64,000 bases of DNA from Chryseobacterium gambrini (GCF_900156825.1 NZ_FTOV01000008.1:118109-182108), one strand, 5' to 3'. Positions 43,761 to 53,303 are shown, counted from the first letter of the stretch. A program made the numbers and translations. Notes: generated by a model not told the origin, from the sequence alone.

Positions 43761-44651
43761 ATGACTATGACTTATAACCGTTGTGCACTCACAGGATATG
43801 ACTTGCAAGAAGGGGAATTGTACCAAGCAACCGGACCTTTTGTGGAATATAAAACTGGTGTTGTTGGACATGTGAAAATTACTTTGCCTGCATACGAAGA
43901 ACTTTTACATGGCGATTATGAAAATTATCTTTTTGCTGGGATCTGTAAGGAAAGATCATTGAAAGGAGAGCAACCTGTTCTAATAACCAGCGATTTTATT
44001 AGAGCGGGTTATAAATTATTAAATCCACCTATAGAGTTTGAAGAAAAATGTAGTCATTTTTTAAAATATCTGTATCTGAATGGAGGAAGAGAGAACGTAG
44101 AATTTGAATTTTATTCAAGTAGGGACTTCGCGATTGCGTATGCCGATCCGATAGAATTTCATAGGATCATTGATCAGCTGGCTCAAGATCACAGTATCAC
44201 TGTGAGAAAAATTAACAATTTATCTCAAAGAAGATATCTCTATCAAGGAGTAAAGGTTACCAATATCGGTAAAGAGTTAGCTAAAAAAGAACTTCCCAAA
44301 ATGCCAATGTTTGGTCTAATCAATCAGGAAATTACGACTGGTGATATTGATACTGATCAGAAAATTAATCATGCAAGGAAATTGTTTTTTGATGAACCAC
44401 AGTCAATGGATAAGATGCGTTCTGCTTGTGAAACACTAAGTTATGTTTTAGAGCCCCTAAGAAAGGAGCTAACAACCTTTCTTGTTGCGCGAGATGTATC
44501 CGATTTCTTTCAGATTGTCAATAATTTTGATATCAGACATAACAAAGAAACAACTAAGGATCTTGTACATGCTGAACAGTTGGAATGGGTATTTTATACT
44601 TTATTGAATTCAGTAAATACTTATACAAAGCTTAAAAATAAAGGATTATAG
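43761..44651 (+). CDS. Hypothetical defence-island protein with HEPN-like C-terminus
   Basis: This 296-residue protein has an N-terminus (YNRCALTGYDLQEGELYQATG) that could be a small metal-binding or beta domain. The C-terminal roughly 90 residues include VNNFDIRHNKETTKDLVHAEQLEWVFYTLLN, with R-H-N like the R-x(4-6)-H region of HEPN ribonucleases and Abi-type C-termini. This resemblance is by eye only. It lies 143 bp after the TM nuclease-like gene and 240 bp before the Mrr-STAND gene on the same strand. A second start is possible 6 bp downstream (MTYNRC). Function unknown. Confidence 0.65.
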   Translation: MTMTYNRCALTGYDLQEGELYQATGPFVEYKTGVVGHVKITLPAYEELLHGDYENYLFAGICKERSLKGEQPVLITSDFIRAGYKLLNPPIEFEEKCSHFLKYLYLNGGRENVEFEFYSSRDFAIAYADPIEFHRIIDQLAQDHSITVRKINNLSQRRYLYQGVKVTNIGKELAKKELPKMPMFGLINQEITTGDIDTDQKINHARKLFFDEPQSMDKMRSACETLSYVLEPLRKELTTFLVARDVSDFFQIVNNFDIRHNKETTKDLVHAEQLEWVFYTLLNSVNTYTKLKNKGL

Positions 44652-44891
44652 AAAATTGCAACCAAAGCTTTAATAAACTTAAAATAAAGTAATTACGTCT
44701 TAACGATTGTTAATTAAAAAAATAATGGATATGATTAATGCTGATTTATCAGGAACATTTAGGATTGTAAATTGGGGGAACAATGGCAAGTAAATTTCTT
44801 GATTTTTTATATATTTAAAGAAAACTATTAATTATGTTCATCTTAGTGCTACCCAAGTCCAAAGATCGAAATCGAAACTATTAACTAAAAA

Positions 44892-47800
44892 ATGAATTGG
44901 AATAACTTTCTGGTGTATGGCAACAATTATGATGTGGCCTTCGAAATGCTCTGTAATCAACTATTTGAAAGCTATCTAAAACGTACTTATGGAGATGAAC
45001 TTGTTAAATTTAGAGCTGTAAATGGTGCGGCAGGGGATGGAGGAATTGAGGCTTATGGAATTTTGAAAGGGGGAAGTATTTTGGCAGTACAGGCGAAGTG
45101 GTTTAGAGCGACACTTACTAAAACTCAGTTTAAGCAAATTGAAGAGTCTATTAATACAGCCTTGGCACTTCGTCCTGAAATAGCCGAATATATTATATGT
45201 ATCCCTCGGGATCTTTCTTCATTAAAATTTGTAAGAGGTAAAAAAGGTGAAGCTAAGCAACCTGCAAAAGAACATGAGGATAAATTAGTTGATGCATTTA
45301 CTCAGGAAATGCTAGAAGAGCATCCTACATTAAAGATTACATGGTGGTTTGACCATGATCTGGATTTTGAGATTGCGCAATCTGGAAACGAGGGAATGTA
45401 TAAGTTCTGGTTTGAAAAGGAAGTCGTTTCACTAGAATATCTAAAAGAACTTTTTGAATTAAGCAGGGTAGGATGGCTGGAAGAGCGCTATATACCAGAA
45501 CTACATGCGCAGGGTTTAATCCATAAGAGTATCCAGGAATTATCTTTTTCACAGGAATTTCGAAATGGTTTTACAGCTGATCTCGCTGAATTTAAGGACT
45601 TACTTAACCAGATCATAAAAAGAATACAAGCATTTATAAAAAATAAAGCAAGTGTATCAATAGAGCCAGACCTATTAACAAATTTTATTTTACATCTTGA
45701 AAAGGAAATCGAGCATTTAAATGCAATGATTGATGCCCTTGGCGTGGGGAATGATCTATATAAAGTTGAAGGTCAAAAGAATTATGATGTAGATAGAATA
45801 TTGACCAAACTAAAACGTATCGTTCCTTTAAACGGACAAAATGGAGTTGTTTCTGATTTGATAGACGTAATTGTGAAATATACCGATTTTAAGGAGCAAG
45901 ACATAGAATCTGTCTTCTCGGCAACAATGCGTCTTATCCTAGGTGATCCGGGAACTGGGAAAACCCACGGATTGACAAATGCTGTTGACATTCATATTAA
46001 GAAAGGTTTTCCAGCAATTATTATCCAAGCCAAAGGAGCAAAGTCCAATGACTGGACAAGTCTGTTAAGTTCATCTCTTTCCCTGCCGGGATGGACGAAG
46101 GATCAGATATTTTCTGCATTTCAGGCACTCGCAATACAATCTGAACATAAGCGGGCAACAAATACATCAGACCCAGACTTTGAACACACAAAGATCTTGA
46201 TCTGTATTGACGGACTTGAAGAAGATTTCGGAAAGGAGGGTATATGGTATGCCCGTATGCGAGAGGCAGAGGTTTTTATGCGTACTTATCCAAGGCTTAA
46301 GTTTGTTTTTTCTGCTAGAAGTTACTTTTATCAGAAAACGAAAATTCCAAAAGGAAAAGGTTTTGCAACTGTTTTTCTGCCTAGAGAGGGTGACGTACCA
46401 GTATGGAGTGTTGCCGAAGAATATTTTAGTGAAGAGCATTTTAATATCCGGATTGACTCATTCACAAAAGTACGTGGGATTGATTCATTATTTGCTTTGA
46501 GGCTCTTTTGTGAAGAGTATCAAGGTCAGACTATTGAAAAGGAGGAAGATATCCTTACTGCAACAATGGATCTCCTTGAAAAAAAAATCGACCGCATAGA
46601 GGAGACATTTAAATCAATTAGTGAACAACAATTCAGTCAGGGCCGTACTCCCGTCAGGGATGCTCTTGAGGCAGTCTCAGATGCCTTTTGTACAAAAAGT
46701 GAGCTGGATCATACTGAATTGAGTAATGTTTTGAAACCTAATGTGGGTGAATATTTGTCTTCCTTTGAGGTTCTAATTGATTTTCTGGTTAATAATGGAA
46801 TGTTAATCCGTTCGGAGGTATTCGATCAGGGAATTGGGATGAAAAAGAAAAGATCCGTCTACCGGATGCTTAGTAATTCTGTAATTGAAATGATTATTGC
46901 AGGAAGACTTGCCACCGAGATCTCAAATGGCACAATAGCTAATATTCCAACCGAATTTAAAAATATAGGTCAGGAATTGGGGGCTGAAGAAACAGTTTCT
47001 GCCCAATTAATTTTACAGTCCACGGTCGACCGTCTTTTTATTTCACAGAATAAACTTATTGGTGATGATGGATTTTTGACTGATGGGGTGGAACAGGGAA
47101 AAATTAGTTCCTTACGTTTAACAGCACTTGTCAATGCTAAGGGCGAACAGGTGGAAAAATATAAGGCAGAGGTCGAAGAAATGCTATTAAGTCCTGGAGA
47201 AAATCAGTTTAATGTCCTTGCTAATTTAATTCTGCCTGCGAGTCGTTTTAATGAGAATCCATTCGGTGCACTCTTTCTTCATAATGTTTTAAAAGAACGG
47301 GGTACCACCTTTGAACGAGATAAAAAATGGTCTGGATTAGATCACCATGAAGAATTTATATTAAAAGTAAAAGATGGTCGCTCATATTCAGTAAAGGACG
47401 CACTTATTGGTTTTGCCGGCGAATATTTAGACCTTTCTCCATATTCCTTTTATGATGAAACACCATTGGTCTTTGGTTGGGCGCTTTCAAATATAGACCA
47501 GGATTTACGCAGCCGATTACGTGCTTCTTTGACTGTGTGGGCATTGAAACAACCTGAGGAATTTGAAAAATTACTTGACAAACTGTTTCCTGAAAATGAT
47601 CCACAGATTCAGGAGGACTTGTCATCCATTATGTTAGCACTAGCAGGGAAGTTAAAAGACCCCATTTCAATAGAACGATTAGCCAGATGGTCACTCAACA
47701 ATGTATTTAATCATGTTGTTGAGCACAGAAATGTAATTGTGAGACAAGGTATGCGCGCAATTGTAGAAAGGGCATATGGCTTAGGTCTGCTCAACAGCTG

Positions 47801-49166
47801 GGAAGTTGAAACTTCTAGGCCAAGACACCTTGCAAATGATGTTTTGATCCCACTGGACAACGATGCACTGGAAGATGGCAGTGAACAGATTTATCCCATT
47901 GTAAGTGATCTGGCTTGGTATGTGATTAAGAAGGCTTACAATAAATTCTTGGACCACGAAGACACCGATGAGGCTGTTGAATTCTTGCATCGGTTTAGTT
48001 TAGAAAATGAAAATGTAGAGTTGTATCCTCATGTCTGGGGTATGGCAGCTGCAATTGCTTATATTAAAAATCTAGGTTTTAATAGGAACGAAGGAAATTC
48101 ATTTACTGATGATACACATGGAAGTAAGAGCAAGATTTACACTTATGAAGAAAAATATACCTGGCTTGCTGTCCATTATTTACAGGGCTACCTTTCCGAT
48201 AACCTATCTCCGGCAGACTTAGCGGAAAATGTTGTGATCAGTGATTATTCGTTATTGTCACCCATTCCAAATCCGGCTGAATCAAAATACTTTCGGTCAA
48301 GAGCTGGAACACAGAGAAATCCTCCAAGGTGGATTATTAAAAGTCCTCTTGTAAAAGAGAGGACAGATGATGAGCAAATAAATGATTTTATTAAAGAATC
48401 TATTGATTCTGAGCCAGAGTTAAATTTTTGTGATTGGATAGATTTTAGTGAAAACGACTTTTCTCTAAAAGGGGAAAAGCCGATGCTTGCTTTGTATAAT
48501 AAAACAAAAGTTCATGACTCGCAGGAATTATATATGGGACTGTTGATTGTGCGTGCGACTTTTGTTAAAAAAGGCAGCATGGATGGATTAAGCGATTGCA
48601 AAGACGAACTTTATTTCGTTGAAAATTTGGACAGTCTTGTAGCACATCCTGAAACTCATACATACAGTAATCCAACGGACCTTGTGTGGATGGAATGGAT
48701 AGGAGAAATGGAAAGTGAGGATTATTTTATAAATGTGGAGGGAGCTCAGGAAGTTGTTCTTAAAACTATTACTAAAGTAACAACAGATGATTCAAGTGAT
48801 GGCGAGCAATCGTCAATAATTCCCGCTAAAGCAGTACGAAAGTTAGTTGGTATTGTTGATTTGGCCGACGGCATGTTTAGGGATCGTGAGGGAAAAGTAG
48901 TTGGTACGCAACAGGAGATAAAAGATAATAGAGGAAACTACCAGGAATTATTGGTTATTGATAAAGAGAAGATGATGGATAGGCTGGCCAAGGAAGGATT
49001 AGAAATGATTTGGTTTGCCGAGTTTCTTCAACATACTAACTACTCAAACAAAACATTAGCAGCAGTTCCAAATTATCAGAAGGTCAGAAAATATATGGTA
49101 AAATATAGCGGCAACGAATTTGAAGTTCAGAAATTCTGGGACGCGAGGTATACAAATAAACGTTGA
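44892..49166 (+). CDS. Mrr-nuclease/STAND NTPase fusion, Avs-like antiphage sensor
   Basis: This 1424-residue protein has an N-terminal Mrr-type nuclease (about residues 1-150): FEMLCNQLFESYLKR, then NGAAGDGGIEAYG (residues about 42-54) and SILAVQAKWFRA with the Q-x-K catalytic motif near residue 66. The STAND NTPase core has Walker A LILGDPGTGKTHGLTN (about 347-362), Walker B ILICIDGLEEDFG (about 435) and RLKFVFSARSYF. The remaining roughly 850 residues are helical, then end in a more beta-rich region, the usual place of target recognition in Avs proteins, which bind phage terminase or portal proteins. The activated nuclease would degrade DNA. The whole frame is intact. Confidence 0.87.
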   Translation: MNWNNFLVYGNNYDVAFEMLCNQLFESYLKRTYGDELVKFRAVNGAAGDGGIEAYGILKGGSILAVQAKWFRATLTKTQFKQIEESINTALALRPEIAEYIICIPRDLSSLKFVRGKKGEAKQPAKEHEDKLVDAFTQEMLEEHPTLKITWWFDHDLDFEIAQSGNEGMYKFWFEKEVVSLEYLKELFELSRVGWLEERYIPELHAQGLIHKSIQELSFSQEFRNGFTADLAEFKDLLNQIIKRIQAFIKNKASVSIEPDLLTNFILHLEKEIEHLNAMIDALGVGNDLYKVEGQKNYDVDRILTKLKRIVPLNGQNGVVSDLIDVIVKYTDFKEQDIESVFSATMRLILGDPGTGKTHGLTNAVDIHIKKGFPAIIIQAKGAKSNDWTSLLSSSLSLPGWTKDQIFSAFQALAIQSEHKRATNTSDPDFEHTKILICIDGLEEDFGKEGIWYARMREAEVFMRTYPRLKFVFSARSYFYQKTKIPKGKGFATVFLPREGDVPVWSVAEEYFSEEHFNIRIDSFTKVRGIDSLFALRLFCEEYQGQTIEKEEDILTATMDLLEKKIDRIEETFKSISEQQFSQGRTPVRDALEAVSDAFCTKSELDHTELSNVLKPNVGEYLSSFEVLIDFLVNNGMLIRSEVFDQGIGMKKKRSVYRMLSNSVIEMIIAGRLATEISNGTIANIPTEFKNIGQELGAEETVSAQLILQSTVDRLFISQNKLIGDDGFLTDGVEQGKISSLRLTALVNAKGEQVEKYKAEVEEMLLSPGENQFNVLANLILPASRFNENPFGALFLHNVLKERGTTFERDKKWSGLDHHEEFILKVKDGRSYSVKDALIGFAGEYLDLSPYSFYDETPLVFGWALSNIDQDLRSRLRASLTVWALKQPEEFEKLLDKLFPENDPQIQEDLSSIMLALAGKLKDPISIERLARWSLNNVFNHVVEHRNVIVRQGMRAIVERAYGLGLLNSWEVETSRPRHLANDVLIPLDNDALEDGSEQIYPIVSDLAWYVIKKAYNKFLDHEDTDEAVEFLHRFSLENENVELYPHVWGMAAAIAYIKNLGFNRNEGNSFTDDTHGSKSKIYTYEEKYTWLAVHYLQGYLSDNLSPADLAENVVISDYSLLSPIPNPAESKYFRSRAGTQRNPPRWIIKSPLVKERTDDEQINDFIKESIDSEPELNFCDWIDFSENDFSLKGEKPMLALYNKTKVHDSQELYMGLLIVRATFVKKGSMDGLSDCKDELYFVENLDSLVAHPETHTYSNPTDLVWMEWIGEMESEDYFINVEGAQEVVLKTITKVTTDDSSDGEQSSIIPAKAVRKLVGIVDLADGMFRDREGKVVGTQQEIKDNRGNYQELLVIDKEKMMDRLAKEGLEMIWFAEFLQHTNYSNKTLAAVPNYQKVRKYMVKYSGNEFEVQKFWDARYTNKR

Positions 49167-49375
49167 ATTTATTTGAATGAACAGTAGTTTGTTGTCGATC
49201 AGTTTTTAAATAAATTATTAGAGGAGGCTCTCGCAAAAAGTACAAATACTATGATGCTCCTTTAAATAATAAAATGTGTCGGACAGCAGTAATTCAGTTT
49301 ATTAAGTTCGTCAAAGTAAGTCTCTTTTTATATGCTCAATTAAATGATAACCAGTTTAAAAAGTAACCTATTCTA

Positions 49376-49942
49376 ATGGAAAAGTCGCAACAAGAAATTA
49401 ACCAAATTCAACAAAAATATAGTAAACAGATTGAGCAAATGCGTAAAATGCTATTAAACATGTATGCTGTTTCCAATATCAGATTTTGGTATTCATGTTT
49501 ATCCAACTTTCGTAAGTCTGATGACATGTTTAAAGATATCATGCAGATGGACGCATTCGCAACGAGCATAATTATATCGTATGGAAGAATTTTTGGTAAA
49601 GGAACGGGAACTACTAAGCTTGAAGAGAAAATTATACCGTTAGATCTTCTTAATATCCATAACGAAATTATTGACTTTAGACATGCTAAGTATGCTCATC
49701 ATGGAGAACTTTCAAGTTTTGAAAGAGATATAGAAATTCATTACGTAGACTCAAGCTTTATCATAGATCCCAAGCTTGAAGTAGGAGTATGGTTGGGCGC
49801 TCCAAAAAAATGGGCTCCACTGTTTGAATGGCTAGATGGCTACATGTATGATACATTTCAGGCCAAACTAGCTTCTTTAACGAAAGAAACCGGAATAGAA
49901 TGGAAGTTTCCACATGGTCCGGCTCCTTCTTGGATTAAGTAG
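49376..49942 (+). CDS. HEPN-like small protein of the defence island
   Basis: This 188-residue protein is predominantly helical. The central IHNEIIDFRHAKYAHHGEL (R-H-x4-H-H) resembles the R-x4-6-H catalytic signature of HEPN RNases and of AbiV-like proteins. The C-terminus (WLDGYMYDTFQAKLASL) is another helix. It is 210 bp after the Avs-like gene, on the same strand, and has no obvious nucleotidyltransferase partner. It could be a toxin or a structural HEPN protein. Moderate confidence in fold, low in function. Confidence 0.6.
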   Translation: MEKSQQEINQIQQKYSKQIEQMRKMLLNMYAVSNIRFWYSCLSNFRKSDDMFKDIMQMDAFATSIIISYGRIFGKGTGTTKLEEKIIPLDLLNIHNEIIDFRHAKYAHHGELSSFERDIEIHYVDSSFIIDPKLEVGVWLGAPKKWAPLFEWLDGYMYDTFQAKLASLTKETGIEWKFPHGPAPSWIK

Positions 49943-50057
49943 GCATATAAGCGATTTAATTATACTCAGCGCAACACCATATTAAAAAGAATTGAGTATA
50001 TCCTCGATTTCATAGTTTTGGAAATTGATCCTTTAGCAATAAGTATGAATTCTTTCA

Positions 50058-50885
50058 TTAAACCTCATATGTAAGTTCAGGGACTTCCGAATACACAAAG
50101 GCTTTGGTTGGAGTACCGGTGGTCTTAAAATCTTTTTCGATCGTATAAGCATCCATTTCGGAAGCGCTGATTTGATAAGTTGCAAGTTCCGTGATTCGTT
50201 CCTCACTAAGATCTTGCATCATCCATTCCCATGCAAGCTCATCTGGCAACATGGTAGGCATACGATTTTTAGAGTTATGAATTTGTCTCATTAGAGGATT
50301 TGCTTCTGTTGTTACCAGAGCCACGGTATCCACCGTTTCTCCTGTGTCCTTATCAGTCCAATTTTGCCAGATTGCAGCAATAAAAAAATAATTCTTATTT
50401 TTGAGACCGATGTGATAAGGATATTTATCCGCTGTTTTGAGCGGTTGATTAGTTCTCTTGTTTAGACGGAAAATATGTCTCCACTCATAAAATTCACTTG
50501 ACAGTATTAAACATCGTCTTTCCAGCGCCGCTTTCCGAAACATTTTTTCACGACCTGTATTTTCATCCTTCATAAGCAGCTCTTCACCTTTTGCATTTAA
50601 TGTTGTGTAAGCCTGGTGCCATTTTCCGTTCCCATCTTTATAGCCAAAACGCATTTTCTTAACCTCTTCTCTGTTTTTTGTATAAGAGGGGATAAAGCCC
50701 CATTCCATTTGGACGATATCGAAATTGCATCTATCTTCCGTTGGGCGTAAAACAGCAATATTTCCGTAGTTAAATCCTTCGTGAATTTCTTGATCTAAAA
50801 AATCATAATTCATTACTGCTTTTTCGAGATCCATTAAGCGAATGAATTCATCTCTAGATACCCGTTGTCCATTGTAATAACACAT
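50058..50885 (-). CDS. SRAP/YedK-family protein (abasic-site DNA-protein crosslinker)
   Basis: This 275-residue protein is an SOS-response-associated peptidase family member. The N-terminal MCYY gives the catalytic Cys2, which in E. coli YedK and human HMCES bonds to abasic sites in single-stranded DNA. Other family motifs are WGFIPSYT, TTLNAKGEEL (the N-A-x-x-E region), RRCLILSSEFYEWRH (active-site Glu and W) and LVTTEANPLMRQIHNSKNRMP with the catalytic His. All key residues are present. It protects single-stranded DNA lesions, useful for an element that passes through a single-stranded stage. It is 4 bp downstream of the small gene at 50890. Confidence 0.93.
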   Translation of the reverse strand: MCYYNGQRVSRDEFIRLMDLEKAVMNYDFLDQEIHEGFNYGNIAVLRPTEDRCNFDIVQMEWGFIPSYTKNREEVKKMRFGYKDGNGKWHQAYTTLNAKGEELLMKDENTGREKMFRKAALERRCLILSSEFYEWRHIFRLNKRTNQPLKTADKYPYHIGLKNKNYFFIAAIWQNWTDKDTGETVDTVALVTTEANPLMRQIHNSKNRMPTMLPDELAWEWMMQDLSEERITELATYQISASEMDAYTIEKDFKTTGTPTKAFVYSEVPELTYEV

Positions 50886-50889
50886 ATGA

Positions 50890-51144
50890 TTAAGTTTTTA
50901 AATGTTCACTAATTTCTTTACCGAATAGCTCCGCCTCTTTCTGTCTTCCTTGTGGAATACTTGTCCAGACTTCACCAGCCCACGTTTTGGCTGAAGTTAT
51001 TACCAAGGGAGCTCTATTATCGTCAAAAACGAGTCGAAAAATTTGCTGATCCTTTAAAGTGTGTTCAATTACAACAACTTTTAAGCCATTGATCTCGATT
51101 TCAAACTTACTGTTCTCGAACAAATTACCCATTTTATATAACAT
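50890..51144 (-). CDS. Small hypothetical protein upstream of SRAP gene
   Basis: Start uncertain: methionines at 51171, 51144 (MLYKMGN) and 51132 (MGNLFENSKFEIEI) are possible; I give the middle one. The body of about 80 residues is beta-rich, with VVVIEHTLKDQQIFRLVFDDNRAPLVITSAKT and a GRQKEAELFGKEISEHL helix. No known domain. Only 4 bp from the SRAP gene and on the same strand, so the two are likely co-expressed. Confidence 0.62.
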   Translation of the reverse strand: MLYKMGNLFENSKFEIEINGLKVVVIEHTLKDQQIFRLVFDDNRAPLVITSAKTWAGEVWTSIPQGRQKEAELFGKEISEHLKT

Positions 51145-51320
51145 TACTATTCGCCTATATAAATTTAGCAATTCTTGGTGATAATTAATACAACTCGATG
51201 CTTTCGCATTATACAGAGCTTATTAGGAAAGTGTAGGTTATTTAAGGTAAGTTTTACACTGATTTAGATGTTGGCCATGCAATGTTGGTAATTTTTCGAT
51301 TCCGAAAATAATTATGGAGA

Positions 51321-51551
51321 ATGGCTACAAAAAAAAGAAGAAATGGAAGCAGTTATAGTGGGAATGGTTCAAATTTGAAAGATATTGGACTTGAGCACCT
51401 TATGAAATTGGATGAGTTGCCCATTGAACAGTCAATGATAATGCTAAAAGAGGCAGGTATAGATGTGGATGAAGAGGAAGCAATTAAAATTATGGAGTTT
51501 TTGCATCTATTGGCAAGGATCACCATCAAGGAAATATTCTCTCCCGATTAA
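51321..51551 (+). CDS. Small hypothetical protein before the recombinase
   Basis: This 76-residue protein has a basic, Ser/Gly-rich N-terminus (KKRRNGSSYSGNGSNL) and a helical C-terminus (DEEEAIKIMEFLHLLARITIKEIFSPD). No recognised domain. It is 114 bp before the serine recombinase gene on the same strand. Small helical genes of this type often precede Bacteroidota serine recombinases, so it may be a recombination-directionality or regulatory factor. This role is inferred from position. Confidence 0.6.
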   Translation: MATKKRRNGSSYSGNGSNLKDIGLEHLMKLDELPIEQSMIMLKEAGIDVDEEEAIKIMEFLHLLARITIKEIFSPD

Positions 51552-51665
51552 AAGTTTTTTGTAATTTTGTGTAATTAGATTTTCTAGTAAATTTTTAAGG
51601 ATCAGATGGTTGCTAATTCTCTTGTTGGCACTGCTAATTTCATTACCAAATTAAATAACTGAATT

Positions 51666-53237
51666 ATGATCGCAGATTTATATATCCGAGTATCTACAGA
51701 CGAACAGGCCGATAAGGGGTACTCGCAGAGGGACCAGGAAGAGCGTTTGCGTCTTCATTGTGATAGGCTAGCTATTACGATCGACAGAGTAATTTTCGAA
51801 GACCATTCTGCCAAAAGTTTTGATCGCCCCGAGTGGAAAAGTTATCTACAAAGTTTCAAAAGAAGCCGCGGATATCGCGAGGAGCGCTTAATTTTGTTTA
51901 CTAAATGGGACAGATTTAGCAGGAATACCTCCGAAGCCTACCAAATGATCGGACACCTTAAAAAAAATAATATATTACCTCAGGCTATTGAACAGCCATT
52001 GGATCTAAGTATACCCGAAAATAAAGTGCTCTTAGCTATTTACCTGTCAACTCCTGAAGTTGAGAATGATAGGAGAGCACTAAATGTGACCAATGGAATG
52101 CGACGTGCAATTAAAGAGGGGCGGCTGATGGGAATAGCCCCTTACGGTTATGTAAACAAGTGTACTGAGGATGGTAGAAAGTATGTTGCCGTAAAACAAC
52201 CAGAAGCTTCGAATATAATCTGGGCTTTTGAACAAGTGGCAAAAGGCCATCTTCCAACTGCAAAGGTGAGAGTGGAAATGAATAAGAGAGAGGGTAAAAA
52301 TATTTCTAGTAATGCTTTTATGGTTGCATTGAGGAATGTTACTTATTGTGGTAAAATATATGTGCGTGCTTATAAAAATGAAGAGGAGGACATTGTGCCG
52401 GGTAAACATGAGGCATTAATTTCGGAGGAGTTGTTTTTAAAAGTTCAGCATGTCCTGAAAAAGAAAGGTACAAAGGATCTCAGATTGCCAGGAGGAAGGA
52501 TAATCAATGAAGAAAGATATCCTCTGCGTGGTCTTCTGCTTTGTCCAAATTGTGGCAAGAATCTGACGGCGAGTAGTTCAAAGGGGCATACAAAACATTA
52601 TTACTATTATCATTGTACCACAGCCTGTGGATTTAGACACCATTCTGATAAAGTTAACAAACTTTTTAAAGAAGAGCTTTCCAAATATGATTTTCCGACC
52701 GGAGTCTTAGAAATCTTAAAGAAGATCATCGTAAAAAATACAAAGTCTACTTCTGAGAATTTTGATGGTGAACGTAGTACTCTTAAGAGCAGAATTAGTG
52801 AATTAAATGATAGAATTAGTAAGGCGCGGGATATGTACCTGTCGGACAAAATTGATGAAGAGGATTTTAGGGATATTAAAAATAGATATAAAGGAGAACT
52901 GGATGACCTTGAATATAAACTTAGCCTGTTGGTAAAGTCAGAACGAAAAGAAGGCGTAGAAGATAAAATTGGCAAAGCACTAAAAATAGTTGGAAATATT
53001 TCAGAGAGATATATAAATGCTAGCCCTATAGACAAGCGCGCAATTGTAAGTTTGATATACCCTGAAAAGATAATTTTTGATGGAAGCGATTTTCAAACTA
53101 GCAAAATCAACTCTTTTGTTGATCATATCTTCCTGATTAGGAGGGAGTTATCAAAGCAAAAAAAAGGGGATTTAAATTCGAAAAATTTAAACCCCCGTCT
53201 TGTGACCTCGACAGGATTCAAACCTGTAACCTTCTGA
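51666..53237 (+). CDS. Large serine recombinase (integrase of the element)
   Basis: This 523-residue recombinase has a resolvase N-terminal catalytic domain (MIADLYIRVSTDEQ, catalytic Ser10; FTKWDRFSRN near residue 80 with the conserved Arg/Asp region). The recombinase domain follows (about 150-260, AIKEGRLMGIAPYGYVNK), then a zinc ribbon with CPNC near residue 293 and a second Cys pair near 316-320. A coiled-coil region (about 360-440, SRISELNDRISKARDMY) comes last. The final roughly 25 residues are encoded by a terminator hairpin and the antisense strand of tRNA-Arg, ending at a TGA inside the tRNA gene. This is evidence that it sits at the element's right end and recombines at this tRNA. 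Confidence 0.9.
   Translation: MIADLYIRVSTDEQADKGYSQRDQEERLRLHCDRLAITIDRVIFEDHSAKSFDRPEWKSYLQSFKRSRGYREERLILFTKWDRFSRNTSEAYQMIGHLKKNNILPQAIEQPLDLSIPENKVLLAIYLSTPEVENDRRALNVTNGMRRAIKEGRLMGIAPYGYVNKCTEDGRKYVAVKQPEASNIIWAFEQVAKGHLPTAKVRVEMNKREGKNISSNAFMVALRNVTYCGKIYVRAYKNEEEDIVPGKHEALISEELFLKVQHVLKKKGTKDLRLPGGRIINEERYPLRGLLLCPNCGKNLTASSSKGHTKHYYYYHCTTACGFRHHSDKVNKLFKEELSKYDFPTGVLEILKKIIVKNTKSTSENFDGERSTLKSRISELNDRISKARDMYLSDKIDEEDFRDIKNRYKGELDDLEYKLSLLVKSERKEGVEDKIGKALKIVGNISERYINASPIDKRAIVSLIYPEKIIFDGSDFQTSKINSFVDHIFLIRRELSKQKKGDLNSKNLNPRLVTSTGFKPVTF
53158..53237. other. Putative attachment site (right end of the element) at tRNA-Arg
   Basis: The recombinase reading frame runs through a tRNA terminator and into the 3' half of tRNA-Arg before stopping, so the crossover core likely lies in or left of this interval. 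I searched by eye for a second copy of the tRNA 3' end in the window and did not find it, so the left end is outside or the core is elsewhere. Exact core bases cannot be given. Confidence 0.5.
53166..53196 (-). terminator. Terminator of tRNA-Arg
   Basis: On the minus strand, downstream of the tRNA, a hairpin has an 8-bp inner stem and a 4-bp outer stem split by one mismatch, with a 5-nt loop. It is followed by a run of T (the A-run at 53158-53165 on the plus strand). It is a standard rho-independent terminator and overlaps the last codons of the recombinase. Confidence 0.8.
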
Positions 53238-53276
53238 GCCGTAATCAGATGCGCTATTCAGTTGCGCCACGAGGCC
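53203..53276 (-). tRNA. tRNA-Arg, anticodon ACG
   Basis: The 74-nt gene folds to a full cloverleaf: acceptor GGCCTCG with CGAGGTC (one G-T pair), D-stem GCGC/GCGC, anticodon stem TCTGA/TCAGA around the loop TTACGGC with anticodon ACG, and T-stem ACAGG/CCTGT with loop TTTGAAT. The CCA end is not encoded. It reads CGN arginine codons; the ACG wobble base is usually converted to inosine. It forms the junction between the integrated element (left) and the chromosome (right). Confidence 0.95.
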
Positions 53277-53303
53277 CTTGTTTCCTTATCGTTTAAAGGT
53301 TTG

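Noticed and set aside
44723..44794. Tiny open frame upstream of the Mrr-STAND gene
   Set aside because: Only about 22 codons, no conserved features and no ribosome-binding signal; not enough to call a gene.
1..53160. Second copy of the tRNA-Arg 3' end (left att site)
   Set aside because: Read by eye for the tRNA 3' segment and found none, so the left boundary is not claimed within the window.
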